NCBI RefSeq assembly: GCF_030409055.1
Contig: NZ_CP116619.1
Location: 4,481,628-4,545,627, forward strand
DNA: 64,000 nt
Origin: Trichocoleus desertorum NBK24
GTDB taxonomy: Bacteria; Cyanobacteriota; Cyanobacteriia; FACHB-46
Reading direction: 5' to 3'
Shown here: positions 1 through 8,456 of the stretch, piece after piece
Layout: the number at the start of each line of letters is the position of its first letter
Position numbering within the stretch: the stretch's first letter is position 1
Translations under genes and position numbers: made by a program
The notes under the pieces: model-generated
Seen by the model: the letters and a program-made list of their open reading frames with translations, nothing else
The model's database searches: none
Told to the model about the DNA's origin: nothing

Positions 1-78
1 GCCCAAACCAGCCTCGAAACCCAAGACGGTATTGTCGAGCTGCTAGTCGTGCAGATTCAGCACTTTATTAATGGGTAA
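1..78 (+). CDS. 3' end of an unidentified protein (truncated by window edge)
   Basis: Frame 1 is open from the first base to a TAA at 76-78 and encodes 25 residues ending in QIQHFING. The composition looks like real coding sequence (EL-LLVVQIQ pattern), and HIP1-bearing genes follow. Too little remains to name the family. The gene's start and most of its length lie outside the window. Confidence 0.55.
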   Translation, partial: AQTSLETQDGIVELLVVQIQHFING

Positions 79-80
79 TC

Positions 81-153
81 GGAAGGAGGAAGCATGAGGG
101 AGGAAAGGTGAGGAGAGAGGAGTGAGAAGTAAGGAGTCAGAAGGAAAGAGTGA
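81..153 (+). other. Polypurine tract in spacer
   Basis: The spacer after the truncated gene is almost entirely purine on the plus strand and consists of degenerate GAGGA/GAAG/GTGAG units. It has no open frame with coding character and lies just before the 81-bp dispersed repeat. It looks like a decayed simple-sequence spacer. Confidence 0.5.
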
Positions 154-196
154 ACAAGTAATAATTCAAGGCTCGAAACACTTACAGTGACGTTCG

Positions 197-277
197 TTTG
201 GAGGGGGTCTGGGGGACGCAACCGTCCCTCAGTGGGGGTTTGGGGGCGAGTGCCCCCAAGGTTCGGATTTCTCAAAG
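197..277. repeat. 81-bp dispersed double-hairpin repeat, copy 1
   Basis: This copy matches 23497-23577 with four substitutions in 81 bases and no gaps. It contains two tandem hairpins: GGGAC/GTCCC around 213-228, and TTGGGGGC/GCCCCCAA with a GAGT loop around 239-259. It sits between the truncated gene and the 3' end of nadA. There is no transposase and no clear target duplication; a non-autonomous or REP-like element is the likely class. Confidence 0.8.
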
Positions 278-295
278 AGGTTTAACTAAAGACCT

Positions 296-1267
296 TCAAC
301 TCATCTCCAACATCCGCTGAATTGGACGTAACGCCGCCACCCGCACATCCTCTGGTAGCGTAATCTCCGGCGATCGCTGCTTCATCGCCAAATACAACTT
401 CTCCAGCGTATTCAGCCGCATGTGAGGACACTCATTGCAGGCACAATTATTCATTGGCGGCGCAGGAATGAACCGCTTGTGGGGAGCTTGCTTCTCCATT
501 TGGTGAATAATCCCCGGTTCCGTCGCCACAATAAAAGCTTGGCGATCGCTTTGCTCTGTATACTTCAGCAACGCCGTCGTTGAGCCAATGTATTGGGCAT
601 GACGCAGCACCGCAGGCTCACATTCTGGATGAGCAATCACCTCTGCATCAGGATGCTCCATCTGCAACTGCACAATCTTCTTCTCAGAGAAAGTTTCGTG
701 CACCATGCAGCTTCCTTGCCACAACACCAAATCTCGCCCAGTTTGCTCCATGACATAGCAACCCAAGTTGCGATCGGGTGCAAAAATAATCGGTTGGTCT
801 TCCGGAATCTGCCGCACAATCTTGACTGCATTGGAGCTGGTGCAAATGATGTCACTCATCGCTTTAATCTCAGCGGTGCAGTTGATGTAAGACACCACCA
901 AATGATTTGGGTGAGCTGCTTTGAACTCGGCAAAAGCTTGGGGTGGGCAACTGTCAGCCAAGGAACAACCTGCGTCTAAGTCGGGCAGCAACACCAACTT
1001 ATTCGGGTTGAGAATTTTGGCAGTTTCCGCCATAAAGTGAACACCCGCAAACACAATCACATCGGCATCAGTTTGGGCGGCTTGTTGCGAAAGGCCCAGT
1101 GAATCCCCCAGATAGTCAGCGACATCCTGAATGTCTGGGTCTTGGTAGTAGTGAGCCAGAATAATCGCGTTCAGTTCTTGCTTCAGCGCTTGGATGGCTA
1201 CAAATAAGTCTTGAGGAAAAGCGGTGGATGGGTTGGAGCGTTGCTGAGGAAGGGCAGTGGTAAACAC
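296..1267 (-). CDS. nadA: Quinolinate synthase NadA
   Basis: NadA condenses iminoaspartate with dihydroxyacetone phosphate to quinolinate, the second step of de novo NAD synthesis, using an oxygen-sensitive [4Fe-4S] cluster. The 323-residue protein has the expected cysteines: [12 protein letters not shown] (near 101), WQGSCMVHE (187) and the C-terminal NNCACNECP (275-280). It also has the HYYQ substrate-loop motif near 41-42 and HPECEP. I chose the GTG at 1267, which gives an N-terminus MFTTALP like cyanobacterial homologues; a TTG at 1291 would add eight unlikely residues. The gene is monocistronic, and the next gene diverges from it. Confidence 0.95.
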   Translation of the reverse strand: MFTTALPQQRSNPSTAFPQDLFVAIQALKQELNAIILAHYYQDPDIQDVADYLGDSLGLSQQAAQTDADVIVFAGVHFMAETAKILNPNKLVLLPDLDAGCSLADSCPPQAFAEFKAAHPNHLVVSYINCTAEIKAMSDIICTSSNAVKIVRQIPEDQPIIFAPDRNLGCYVMEQTGRDLVLWQGSCMVHETFSEKKIVQLQMEHPDAEVIAHPECEPAVLRHAQYIGSTTALLKYTEQSDRQAFIVATEPGIIHQMEKQAPHKRFIPAPPMNNCACNECPHMRLNTLEKLYLAMKQRSPEITLPEDVRVAALRPIQRMLEMS

Positions 1268-1466
1268 AGTTGCAAGCCACCTAGAGTGCAAAGAAGTGTG
1301 AAGTAACTAATTGTACTTCAATTATAGTGTTTTTCACCAAAAGCCAGGTGTGGCAGTAGTGAGTTGATGCGGTAATTCTGCCCTAAAGTTCTGTTAAAAC
1401 GCCCAATGCTTGCCTATCCTGGAAAAGGGTTGTTTAGTCAGCCCCTAGCGACGAAAGGGAATAGGC

Positions 1467-2396
1467 ATGAGCAGTCAGAGCGATCGCAATCAAATCATCA
1501 AAATTGCTGTCATTGGTGATGTCCACGATGCTTGGGAAGCCGAAGATGGGCAAGCCCTGAAATATTTAGGCGTAGATTTAGCACTTTTTGTGGGCGACTT
1601 TGGCAACGAATCCGTGGACGTGGTACGCGCGATCGCTGCGGTTGATGTGCCCAAAGCGGCTGTCATGGGCAACCACGATGCTTGGTATAGTGCCTCCGAC
1701 TGGGGGAGAAAAAAGTGTCCTTACGATCGCACTAAAGAAGACTGGGTACAAGATCAGCTAGATTTGCTCGGTGAAACCCATGTCGGCTACAGCAAGCTTG
1801 ACTTTCCTGCTTTTAACTTAACCGTGGTGGGCAGTCGCCCGTTTAGCTGGGGCGGCTCCTCTTGGAAGAACGAACAGTTTTATCGCGATCGCTACGGAGT
1901 AAATAGTTTTCAAGAATCAACTGCCAAAATCTTAGAAGCAGTCCAAAGCTCAGCCTACGAAACGGTGATCTTTCTGGGTCATTGTGGCCCCACTGGACTC
2001 GGCGATCGCCCAGAAGACCCTTGTGGCCGCGATTGGATGCCCATTGGTGGAGATTACGGTGATCCTGACTTTGCTGCTGCGATCGCTCAAAGCCATCTCC
2101 TCGGCAAAGCGGTGCCCTTGGTCACGTTTGGACACATGCACCATAACCTCCGCCACACCAGAGAGTGTTTGAGAACTGCTGTGTATGAAGATGCGAAAGG
2201 GACTGTTTATCTCAACGCGGCCAATGTACCCCGGATTAAGCAGATAGAGGGCGATCGCCTACGCAATTTCTCTTTGGTTTCTCTGCAAGCGGGAGTGGTA
2301 GAGCAAGCGTCTTTGGTCTGGGTGAATCAGGACTTTGAGGTGGCTTCAGAACAACTGATGTACCGTAAAACCAATGCCGTAGCCGAAGCGGTGTAG
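1467..2396 (+). CDS. Calcineurin-like metallophosphoesterase (TIGR04168-type)
   Basis: A 309-residue cytosolic protein with the full set of metallophosphoesterase metal-binding motifs in order: GDVHD near 17, GDFGNE near 43, GNHDAW near 68, GHCGPTG near 172 and FGHMHH near 219. It matches the family conserved in cyanobacteria and plants and annotated as TIGR04168, whose substrate is not established to my knowledge. It starts at ATG after GAAAGGGAATAGGC, a usable ribosome site. It is divergent from nadA, with about 200 bases between. There is no signal peptide. Confidence 0.9.
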   Translation: MSSQSDRNQIIKIAVIGDVHDAWEAEDGQALKYLGVDLALFVGDFGNESVDVVRAIAAVDVPKAAVMGNHDAWYSASDWGRKKCPYDRTKEDWVQDQLDLLGETHVGYSKLDFPAFNLTVVGSRPFSWGGSSWKNEQFYRDRYGVNSFQESTAKILEAVQSSAYETVIFLGHCGPTGLGDRPEDPCGRDWMPIGGDYGDPDFAAAIAQSHLLGKAVPLVTFGHMHHNLRHTRECLRTAVYEDAKGTVYLNAANVPRIKQIEGDRLRNFSLVSLQAGVVEQASLVWVNQDFEVASEQLMYRKTNAVAEAV

Positions 2397-2502
2397 AAAA
2401 ATAGCAGATTGCAACAAAAATCTAACAGTTTGGGGCTGAACGAGTTAGAATATTCTTCGGTTTGGGTTTGTCTGAGTTGATTGACACCCTAAGCCAACAC
2501 CT

Positions 2503-2587
2503 GGAGAGGTGGCAGAGTGGTCGAATGCGCTCGACTTGAAATCGAGTGTCTCGAAAGAGACCGTGGGTTCGAATCCCACCCTCTCCG
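2503..2587 (+). tRNA. trnS-UGA: tRNA-Ser (anticodon UGA)
   Basis: An 85-nt cloverleaf. The acceptor stem GGAGAGG pairs with CCTCTCC and the discriminator is G2587. The anticodon stem CTCGA/TCGAG holds loop CTTGAAA, so the anticodon is TGA. The long variable arm (GTCTC-GAAA-GAGAC) is diagnostic of serine tRNAs, and the T arm contains GGTTCGAATCC. No CCA is encoded. An open frame running through it into the next gene is spurious at its 5' end. Confidence 0.97.
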
Positions 2588-2690
2588 TTTTAACCTACTT
2601 GCTCTAGAGATTCCAAACGCTCCTCAAAAGCGAACATGTGGAGTGGGTTTTAGTGAAACCGGAGGGAGGTTTCAGTCTAGGATCAAGAAC

Positions 2691-3545
2691 ATGAACTTTT
2701 TTCTAGGCTGTGCCGTTTGGGCTTACAAAGATTGGGTGGGTAACTTGTTCCCCCTGAAGAGTCGTCCTACCGACTTCCTGCAACTTTATAGTCGCCGCTT
2801 CACCACCGTCGAAGGCAACACCACGTTTTACTCGGTGCCTGATGCGGAAACGGTGGCACGATGGGCGGCAGAAACGCCTCCTGGCTTTGAGTTTTGTCTC
2901 AAGTTACCTCGCGACATTACCCATCAAGGTTTGCTAGCACCCCAAATTCCCGCAGCCCTTGGCTTTCTAGAACACATGCAAGGGTTGGGCGATCGCTTGG
3001 GGCCAATGTTTGTGCAGTTGCCACCCAGTTACAGTCCTGCTTGGCTGGATGACCTCACCGCTTTTCTCCAAGCTTGGCCGTGCGAAACCGCGCCTCTAGC
3101 TTTAGAAGTGCGCCACCTAGATTGGTTCAAATCTACTCATGCCACCAAACTCACCGAGCTTCTAGAAAACTTAGGGGTAGGACGAGTTTTGCTTGACACT
3201 CGCGCTGTTTACAATGGCCCTAATGATCCGCAGCTCAACTCCGAACGACGCAAACCTAAACTTCCTCTCCAACCCAGTGTGACCGCTCCGTTTAGTTTGG
3301 TTCGCTTCATCAACCATCCAGAGCGCGAAGTGAATCAGGAATATTGGACAGAGTGGGTTACGCATGTAGACCAATGGCTGCGTCAAGGTATTCGCGTTTA
3401 TTTCTTTATGCACTGCCCCCAAGAAGCGCGATCGCCCGGTTATGCCCGCGCCTTCCAACACCTACTCGAAAAACAAGGCGTACCCGTTCCTGCCTTACCG
3501 TGGGATAGCTTCGATCAATCTCCTGCTCAACTGAGCTTGTTCTAA
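2691..3545 (+). CDS. DUF72 family protein
   Basis: A 284-residue TIM-barrel-like protein of the DUF72 family, a conserved family of unproven function. The N-terminus FLGCAVWAYKDWVGNLFP matches the family's opening G-x-x-x-W strand. NTTFYSVP, FCLKLPRDITH, GPMFVQLPPSY, LEVRHLDWF and VYFFMHCPQEA follow in family order. The open frame extends upstream into the tRNA, so I set the start at ATG 2691; GGAGGGAGG lies about 20 bases upstream, somewhat far. The gene is cytosolic with no evident operon partner. Confidence 0.9.
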   Translation: MNFFLGCAVWAYKDWVGNLFPLKSRPTDFLQLYSRRFTTVEGNTTFYSVPDAETVARWAAETPPGFEFCLKLPRDITHQGLLAPQIPAALGFLEHMQGLGDRLGPMFVQLPPSYSPAWLDDLTAFLQAWPCETAPLALEVRHLDWFKSTHATKLTELLENLGVGRVLLDTRAVYNGPNDPQLNSERRKPKLPLQPSVTAPFSLVRFINHPEREVNQEYWTEWVTHVDQWLRQGIRVYFFMHCPQEARSPGYARAFQHLLEKQGVPVPALPWDSFDQSPAQLSLF

Positions 3546-3593
3546 GAACGATATTGATACAACTAGATGGACATAGAGCAATCAAACGTAGAA

Positions 3594-3674
3594 CCTAACC
3601 CCCTAACCCCCTTCCCTACAAGGGAAGGGGAAATCAAAAGCCCCTCTCCGCATCGGGGAGGGGTTGGGGAGGGG
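3594..3674. repeat. Double GC-rich hairpin repeat upstream of cobA-hemD
   Basis: Two adjacent hairpins: CCCCTTCCCT/AGGGAAGGGG (3608-3617 with 3621-3630, ACA loop), and CCCCTCTCCG/CGGGGAGGGG (3641-3650 with 3654-3663, one G-T mismatch). This C-run/G-run style is common in cyanobacterial spacers. Related hairpins occur at 19825-19849 and 23382-23409. Its 3' edge (GGGGAGGGG) supplies the only Shine-Dalgarno-like sequence before cobA-hemD. Confidence 0.7.
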
Positions 3675-3679
3675 TGACC

Positions 3680-5323
3680 ATGATTGAACAGGGAGGCAAG
3701 GTTTATCTAGTAGGCTCTGGGCCAGGAGAGGTGGCTTACCTGACGGTGCGCAGCTACCAACTGCTAACGCAAGCCGAGGTGCTGATTTACGATGCTTTGG
3801 CTGAGGGAGAGCTACTACAATTCGTTCCAGGGAGCTGTTTGAAACTGAATGTGGGCAAGCGGGGTGGGCAACCGAGTACACCGCAAGCCGAGATCGATCG
3901 CCTGTTGGTGGAGCATTGCCTCCAAGGTAAACAAGTGGTGCGATTGAAAAGTGGTGATCCGTTTATCTTTGGTCGCTCCACTTCAGAAATCCAGGCTTTG
4001 GTGGCAGCTGATTGTGCGTTTGCAGTGGTGCCAGGAATTTCTTCTGCGATCGCCGCTCCTTTATTTGCGGGCATTCCCCTCACTGATGTAACCTTGAGCC
4101 GTTGTTTTGCTGTCGCCACCGCTCACGACCTAGAAGCACTCAATTGGCCCGCTTTAGCTCAGATAGACACGCTGACCTTGCTAATGGGCGGTAGAAACTT
4201 AGCCGAGATTGTGGTGCGGTTGCAGCAACAGGGGCGATCGCCCGATACCCCGATCGCGATCGTGCAGTGGGCAGGACGACCCCAGCAGCAAGTTTGGGTG
4301 GGCACTTTGGAAAACATTGTGTCGCAGACAGTTGGGGTGTCTCTTTCGCCCTGTGTGATTACGATTGGTGAAGTTGTGCAACTGCGGGACTACCTGCGAT
4401 CGCCCCCAAACAGGCAGAATGATACACAGCCAAACCCTATAAACGGGTTGTTGTTGCATTCTCTGTTACCTACAACTGGAACCGTGGTTAGCACTCCTGA
4501 TCAAGCCCTAACAACCCCACTACCCCTCGCAGGTAAAACCGTTCTAGTGACTCGCTCTGTGGGTCAGTCGAGTGAGTTTTGCGATCGCTTGCAAGCCATT
4601 GGTGCCCAAGTGGTAGAAATGCCCGCTTTAGAAATTGGCCCGCCGTCTAGCTGGCAAGAATTGGATCAAGCGATCGACCAACTTCATAGCTTTGACTGGC
4701 TAGTCCTCACCTCAACCAACGCTGTGGATTACTTTTTTGAACGCTTAGCCGCTCAAAGCAAAGATGCACGAGCTTTGGCAGGCATCAAAGTTGCTGTGGT
4801 AGGACAAAAAACCGCTAGCAGTTTAGGGCAGCGTGGCCTTAAAGCAGACTTTATCCCACCCGATTTCGTTGCGGATTCCTTAGTCGCTCACTTTCCCGAA
4901 GCTAGCCTGCAAGGTGCAAAAATTCTATTTCCCAGAGTTGAGAGTGGAGGGCGAGAAGTGCTGGTAAAAGAGTTCACGGCTCAAGGTGCAGAAGTGGCAG
5001 AGGTAGCAGCCTACCAGTCAGGTTGCCCTGCCGCAATCGCCCCTGCTGCTCTCAATGCTTTACAACATGGCTCTGTGGATATCATTACCTTTGCTAGCTC
5101 CAAAACCGTGAAGCATTTCTGCCAGCTCGTTGAAGCTGCCTTGGGGCATTCCTTTCTGATTGACGAACTCCAGCGAGTTTGCATTGCTTCTATCGGCCCT
5201 CAGACCTCCAAAACCTGTCTAGAGCGTTTTGGGAGAGTCGAGGTCGAAGCGCAGGAATATACTCTGCCAGGGCTGACACAGGCGATCGCGCAATGGGTTA
5301 CATCACAAGGCACGAACGCCTAA
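3680..5323 (+). CDS. cobA-hemD: Fused uroporphyrinogen-III C-methyltransferase / uroporphyrinogen-III synthase
   Basis: A 547-residue bifunctional tetrapyrrole enzyme. Residues 1-245 form the SAM-dependent methyltransferase (CobA/SUMT): KVYLVGSGPG, VVRLKSGDPFIFGR and VVPGISSAIAAP match the family. This domain converts uroporphyrinogen III to precorrin-2 for sirohaem and cobalamin. After a Gln/Asn/Thr-rich linker (about 246-285), residues 290-545 form HemD (KTVLVTRSVGQ, DWLVLTSTNAV, VDIITFASSKTV), which cyclises hydroxymethylbilane to uroporphyrinogen III. ATG 3680 has GGAGGGG five bases upstream; a GTG six bases earlier is possible. It is a single gene with no partner in the window. Confidence 0.92.
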   Translation: MIEQGGKVYLVGSGPGEVAYLTVRSYQLLTQAEVLIYDALAEGELLQFVPGSCLKLNVGKRGGQPSTPQAEIDRLLVEHCLQGKQVVRLKSGDPFIFGRSTSEIQALVAADCAFAVVPGISSAIAAPLFAGIPLTDVTLSRCFAVATAHDLEALNWPALAQIDTLTLLMGGRNLAEIVVRLQQQGRSPDTPIAIVQWAGRPQQQVWVGTLENIVSQTVGVSLSPCVITIGEVVQLRDYLRSPPNRQNDTQPNPINGLLLHSLLPTTGTVVSTPDQALTTPLPLAGKTVLVTRSVGQSSEFCDRLQAIGAQVVEMPALEIGPPSSWQELDQAIDQLHSFDWLVLTSTNAVDYFFERLAAQSKDARALAGIKVAVVGQKTASSLGQRGLKADFIPPDFVADSLVAHFPEASLQGAKILFPRVESGGREVLVKEFTAQGAEVAEVAAYQSGCPAAIAPAALNALQHGSVDIITFASSKTVKHFCQLVEAALGHSFLIDELQRVCIASIGPQTSKTCLERFGRVEVEAQEYTLPGLTQAIAQWVTSQGTNA

Positions 5324-5341
5324 CAACTGAGATCGCGGCTG

Positions 5342-5368
5342 CAAAAATAAAGACCGCCTTCGCGGTCT
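5342..5368 (-). terminator. Rho-independent terminator, minus strand
   Basis: On the minus strand, AGACCGC-GAAG-GCGGTCT (5351-5368) is followed by a run read as TTTATTTTTGC. It lies about 95 bases past the stop of the minus-strand GH10-like gene and just after cobA-hemD, whose plus-strand transcript would see A residues instead of U. Confidence 0.6.
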
Positions 5369-5378
5369 AAAAAAGTGT

Positions 5379-5434
5379 TTGTAGCCTGCGGAGGCTGGCT
5401 TAGTTTTGATAGCCGCAGGCTTTAGCCTGCGGGA
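5379..5434. repeat. Cyanobacterial spacer repeat with two palindromes
   Basis: It contains AGCCTGCGGAGGCT (5-bp stem) and then a perfect 9-bp stem CCGCAGGCT/AGCCTGCGG (5413-5432) with a two-base loop. Both are built from the same AGCCTGCGG word, which suggests a repeat that folded from duplicated units. It lies in the convergent spacer between cobA-hemD and the GH10-like gene. Confidence 0.6.
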
Positions 5435-5460
5435 TTTGAATGGTGCTTTGGGCAGAAGGT

Positions 5461-7032
5461 TTACCGCAATTTGCAAGATTTGCGATCGCGATCGGATTGG
5501 GGGTCTTGCCAGGAGTAGGCAAAGTGGCTAACTGCATTAATTTGGGGAGCAGCTTGGCGAATCGCTTGCATCTGGAGTTCTAGAGGTGGACGGTTGCCAA
5601 GGGATTGCCCCCAAGCCCCTGCGATCGCTGGAGTAATTTTGGCACCTGGCGGAGCCATACTGACGACCCGCCGCACTAAAGAGACAATGCAGCTAGCGTT
5701 AGAGTTGCCACAAACGCCGTAAGACATTGGGTGCCACTCGATCGAGGTAGGAAAACGCTCCCACGGCTGCAAGCGAGAATCAAACCCTTGCCCAATCGTC
5801 TGGTTGCCGTCTGGGAAAAAGACCGCTCCCGCCGTCATGCCCTGCTGCTGCACTTGCGAGATGGCTAGATTCAGAAAGTCCACAATGCCTTGCAAGGCAT
5901 GAGCAACGCTTAGAAGCCACAACTCCTGTTGCAGCACAGGTTGACGTTGAGCGGCTGGCAATGCCTTGAGTAAGTTAGAGGGAGTTCGCCCTTGCCACAT
6001 CGGCTCTGCCTCTTGGGGATACAGCTTATCTGCTGCCGCCACATCTCCCGCCGTAATATATCCTCGGCCTAAAAACCGTCGAATTAGCTCCAAACCTTTG
6101 TTATTTAAGGCACGCTGATATAAAGCCTGCTGCGCCGAATCACCATAGATCCACAAATCATGAACCTTGCTCGCTACCGACGCTGCCCCTGTCCCTCTGG
6201 GATAGCGAATGTAGTCGAACAACACGCCATCCGGACGGCGACGTGCTACCGCCTGCACCATCTGGTAATAGTCTTGTTTTGCTTGAATACTATAGGGATC
6301 TACAAAACTCTCATCCGCAGTCACTTCCCCTACGTTCCCGTTAGGGTCAAAAACACTGCGGGAGGTTGTTGTGGTCTCACCTCTGCCATTGCGAGCGATC
6401 GCTTGTTGCCGATCGGGTCTTTGGGAGTAAGAATAGCCGAAGTTCATCGTGAACATCCAGGCATAGACTTTCAGCCCTCGCTCACGGCCTTTCTCGATCG
6501 CTTGGGCTAATAAATCAACTTTTTCAGAACCGGGTACTCGAACTACTGAAGGCCAAGCCGTAGGATTCTCCGCCATTGGTAGCAACACTTGACCGTTGTA
6601 GAAAACTTCTACATAGACTTGGTTGTAGCCCCGATTGATGATGCGATCCATCACGTTTTCGATCGCCCCTGGCTGCAAGTCGCAGGGGTAAAGGCGCAAC
6701 CAAATGGCTTGTGTTTGGGGCCAAGTACGGCTGCGGCACTGCTGCATTTGCGCCGCATGCTCACGAACTAAGGCTTTGTAGCGCTCTTTAGCTTTGTCTT
6801 CTCCTTTTATGGCTGCTTGACGAGCCGCTTCTTTTTGCGCGATCGCCTCGGCTGAAAGCTGGCAGGAGGCCGCTGCTTGAGCTTGAAGAGGTTGAATCCA
6901 GGCGGTTTGGCTGATGAGGCTGGTTGTCAAGGCAGCAGTAGCCACAAAACCGCGATAGTAAGACTTCCAAGAGGGAGGTTTGGGGGTTTGGCTCTGACGA
7001 CATACAGAGGGCAATAGTCGCGAAAATCTCAT
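5461..7032 (-). CDS. Secreted family-10-like glycosylhydrolase (GHL10)
   Basis: A 523-residue protein with a basic N-terminus and a hydrophobic segment (about 30-45) ending near LQAQA, so exported or membrane-tethered. The body matches the GH10-like hydrolase fold (DUF187/GHL10): AIWLRLYPCDLQPGAIENVM, QVYVEVFYNGQVLLP, RGLKVYAWMFTMNFGY, DGVLFDYIRYPRG and IEWHPMSYGVCG. The usual role is assigned only as cell-envelope glycan hydrolysis, and the substrate is unknown. I chose ATG 7032 because AAGGAG lies about 14 bases upstream; a GTG nine codons earlier also exists. Cysteines in the SCQL and CGNSNASC segments fit a periplasmic protein. Confidence 0.85.
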   Translation of the reverse strand: MRFSRLLPSVCRQSQTPKPPSWKSYYRGFVATAALTTSLISQTAWIQPLQAQAAASCQLSAEAIAQKEAARQAAIKGEDKAKERYKALVREHAAQMQQCRSRTWPQTQAIWLRLYPCDLQPGAIENVMDRIINRGYNQVYVEVFYNGQVLLPMAENPTAWPSVVRVPGSEKVDLLAQAIEKGRERGLKVYAWMFTMNFGYSYSQRPDRQQAIARNGRGETTTTSRSVFDPNGNVGEVTADESFVDPYSIQAKQDYYQMVQAVARRRPDGVLFDYIRYPRGTGAASVASKVHDLWIYGDSAQQALYQRALNNKGLELIRRFLGRGYITAGDVAAADKLYPQEAEPMWQGRTPSNLLKALPAAQRQPVLQQELWLLSVAHALQGIVDFLNLAISQVQQQGMTAGAVFFPDGNQTIGQGFDSRLQPWERFPTSIEWHPMSYGVCGNSNASCIVSLVRRVVSMAPPGAKITPAIAGAWGQSLGNRPPLELQMQAIRQAAPQINAVSHFAYSWQDPQSDRDRKSCKLR

Positions 7033-7523
7033 GGAAAGGTGAAATACTCCTTCGCACACACAAGAACAGGACTAGACAAAACTGGCTTGATGCAGCCTAC
7101 GGCAGTTCAAATCTTTCAAATCTTCAACCAATTCACTGATTGAAACAAAGTATTCCTATAAAGTTCCCTGTTCTAGGACAAAGTACAACCTAGGCTTGAG
7201 GCTAAGAGCCAGCCCATAGCGCATCAGCAGACATCTTAAACCATCCTGGTTCTGTGGGTTCATGAATCCACACCTTTAGGTGTATTCCTTCTAGTAGATT
7301 GGCTAATAGAGAATTACCCCAAACCTGCCTGCTCAGGCAAGCTTAGCGATCGCCCTAGCTTTGCTTATTCCGGCGTACGACTGCGGGCTGATTGGCAGGT
7401 CGCAACAGTCTCTCTTTGGCTTAGTGAACTTGCTGACTCAGTTCAGTAACCTAATAGGTAAATAACAAATATTTATCAAACACCGCATCGGATTGAGCCG
7501 ATTTTTAGCAAATGGAGACGACC
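7033..7523. other. Divergent spacer, no gene seen
   Basis: A 490-base spacer between two divergent genes. I see no convincing open frame or RNA gene. It contains the near-palindrome ACACCTTTAGGTGT at 7270-7283 and an A/T-rich stretch (7457-7480) that could carry the promoter of the downstream TPR gene, but no clean -35/-10 pair is visible. Confidence 0.4.
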
Positions 7524-8354
7524 ATGACTAGCAGTAGCATCCAGTCTTTCGACCAGTCCTTTGAGACGACTGATCTCACTACAACTCAGCCCACCTCAGA
7601 GCAAGTAGAAGGCCATACTTTAGCGGAGCAACTGGGAACTGATCCCGTCAAAACTACCGTTGCGGCTGTGAGTGCAGGCGTAGCAGGTGCAGCGCTCGGG
7701 CGGCTGTTTGCGGGTCGGGTCGGAGCTACAATTGGGGCTGTAGTTGGCACCCTTGCTGGGGCGACTATTAGCAATGATGACAGTCCGACTACCACTCAGG
7801 CCATTGAAGGAGCAGTGAACACTGTTAAGGATGCTTCTGAGCAAGTCAAGACTTCTGCCACTCGCCTTGCAGACTCTGCCCAGCAGGTGGTTCATTCCTC
7901 TCAAGTGAAGCTAGCCGATACGGCTCAGACCGCTAAACAGAAAGTTCAAGCCTCTCCAGCTGAGCTGAGCAGCGCTGCTAGGAAAGCCGCTGAGAACTTA
8001 CGCCAGCAGCAACTGCAACCTCAACAGGCAGGTAATGGCTCTCACCGCTTTAGTTTGGAGCAAAACTATGAACTGTCGGCTGAGATACATTATCAGATCG
8101 GTGTGGCTCTAGGCCGACAAGGAAAACTAGATAAGGCGATCGAGGAGTTTCAAGAAGCGCTTGATCTTGCTCCTGACTCTGCCGAAACTCATTACAACTT
8201 AGGTATTGCTTTTAGTAAGCAAGGCGATCTAGACCAAGGTTTAGAATACCTACAACAAGCCAATGAGCTGTGCTTAGCCCATGGCAATCCTAAAGGAGCC
8301 AAGCTGATCAAGCGAGCCATTAAGAGAATAGACCAGACTCTGGTGCTTGATTAG
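7524..8354 (+). CDS. Glycine-zipper / TPR protein
   Basis: A 276-residue protein with three parts. About 45-80 is a glycine-zipper hairpin (AGVAGAALGRLFAGRVGATI) that should insert in or associate with a membrane. About 85-165 is an amphipathic, Ala/Lys/Gln-rich helical stretch resembling LEA or apolipoprotein repeats. About 180-265 holds two TPR units (IHYQIGVALGRQGKLDKAIE, THYNLGIAFSKQGDLDQGLE). I chose the second ATG because GGAG lies six bases before it. The function is unknown; stress-linked membrane association is an inference from the LEA-like segment. Confidence 0.75.
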   Translation: MTSSSIQSFDQSFETTDLTTTQPTSEQVEGHTLAEQLGTDPVKTTVAAVSAGVAGAALGRLFAGRVGATIGAVVGTLAGATISNDDSPTTTQAIEGAVNTVKDASEQVKTSATRLADSAQQVVHSSQVKLADTAQTAKQKVQASPAELSSAARKAAENLRQQQLQPQQAGNGSHRFSLEQNYELSAEIHYQIGVALGRQGKLDKAIEEFQEALDLAPDSAETHYNLGIAFSKQGDLDQGLEYLQQANELCLAHGNPKGAKLIKRAIKRIDQTLVLD

Positions 8355-8456
8355 GTTTGTGGCTTGTGGGCGATCGCTTTAAAGGGCAAGCCTAAAAGCA
8401 AGTCTAGAAGCTAGGGGTCAAGAGCCAAGAGTCGTTAGGCATTGATGCAAAAATGT

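Noticed and set aside
2517-2690. N-terminal 58-codon extension of the DUF72 frame
   Set aside because: It runs through tRNA-Ser; family homology starts at ATG 2691.
3603-3881. Minus-strand frame across the cobA-hemD start
   Set aside because: It is the translation of the hairpin repeat plus antisense of cobA, with Pro/Ser-rich composition typical of repeat shadows.
5179-5370. Small plus-strand frame at the end of cobA-hemD
   Set aside because: Shadow frame of hemD in another phase with no ribosome site.
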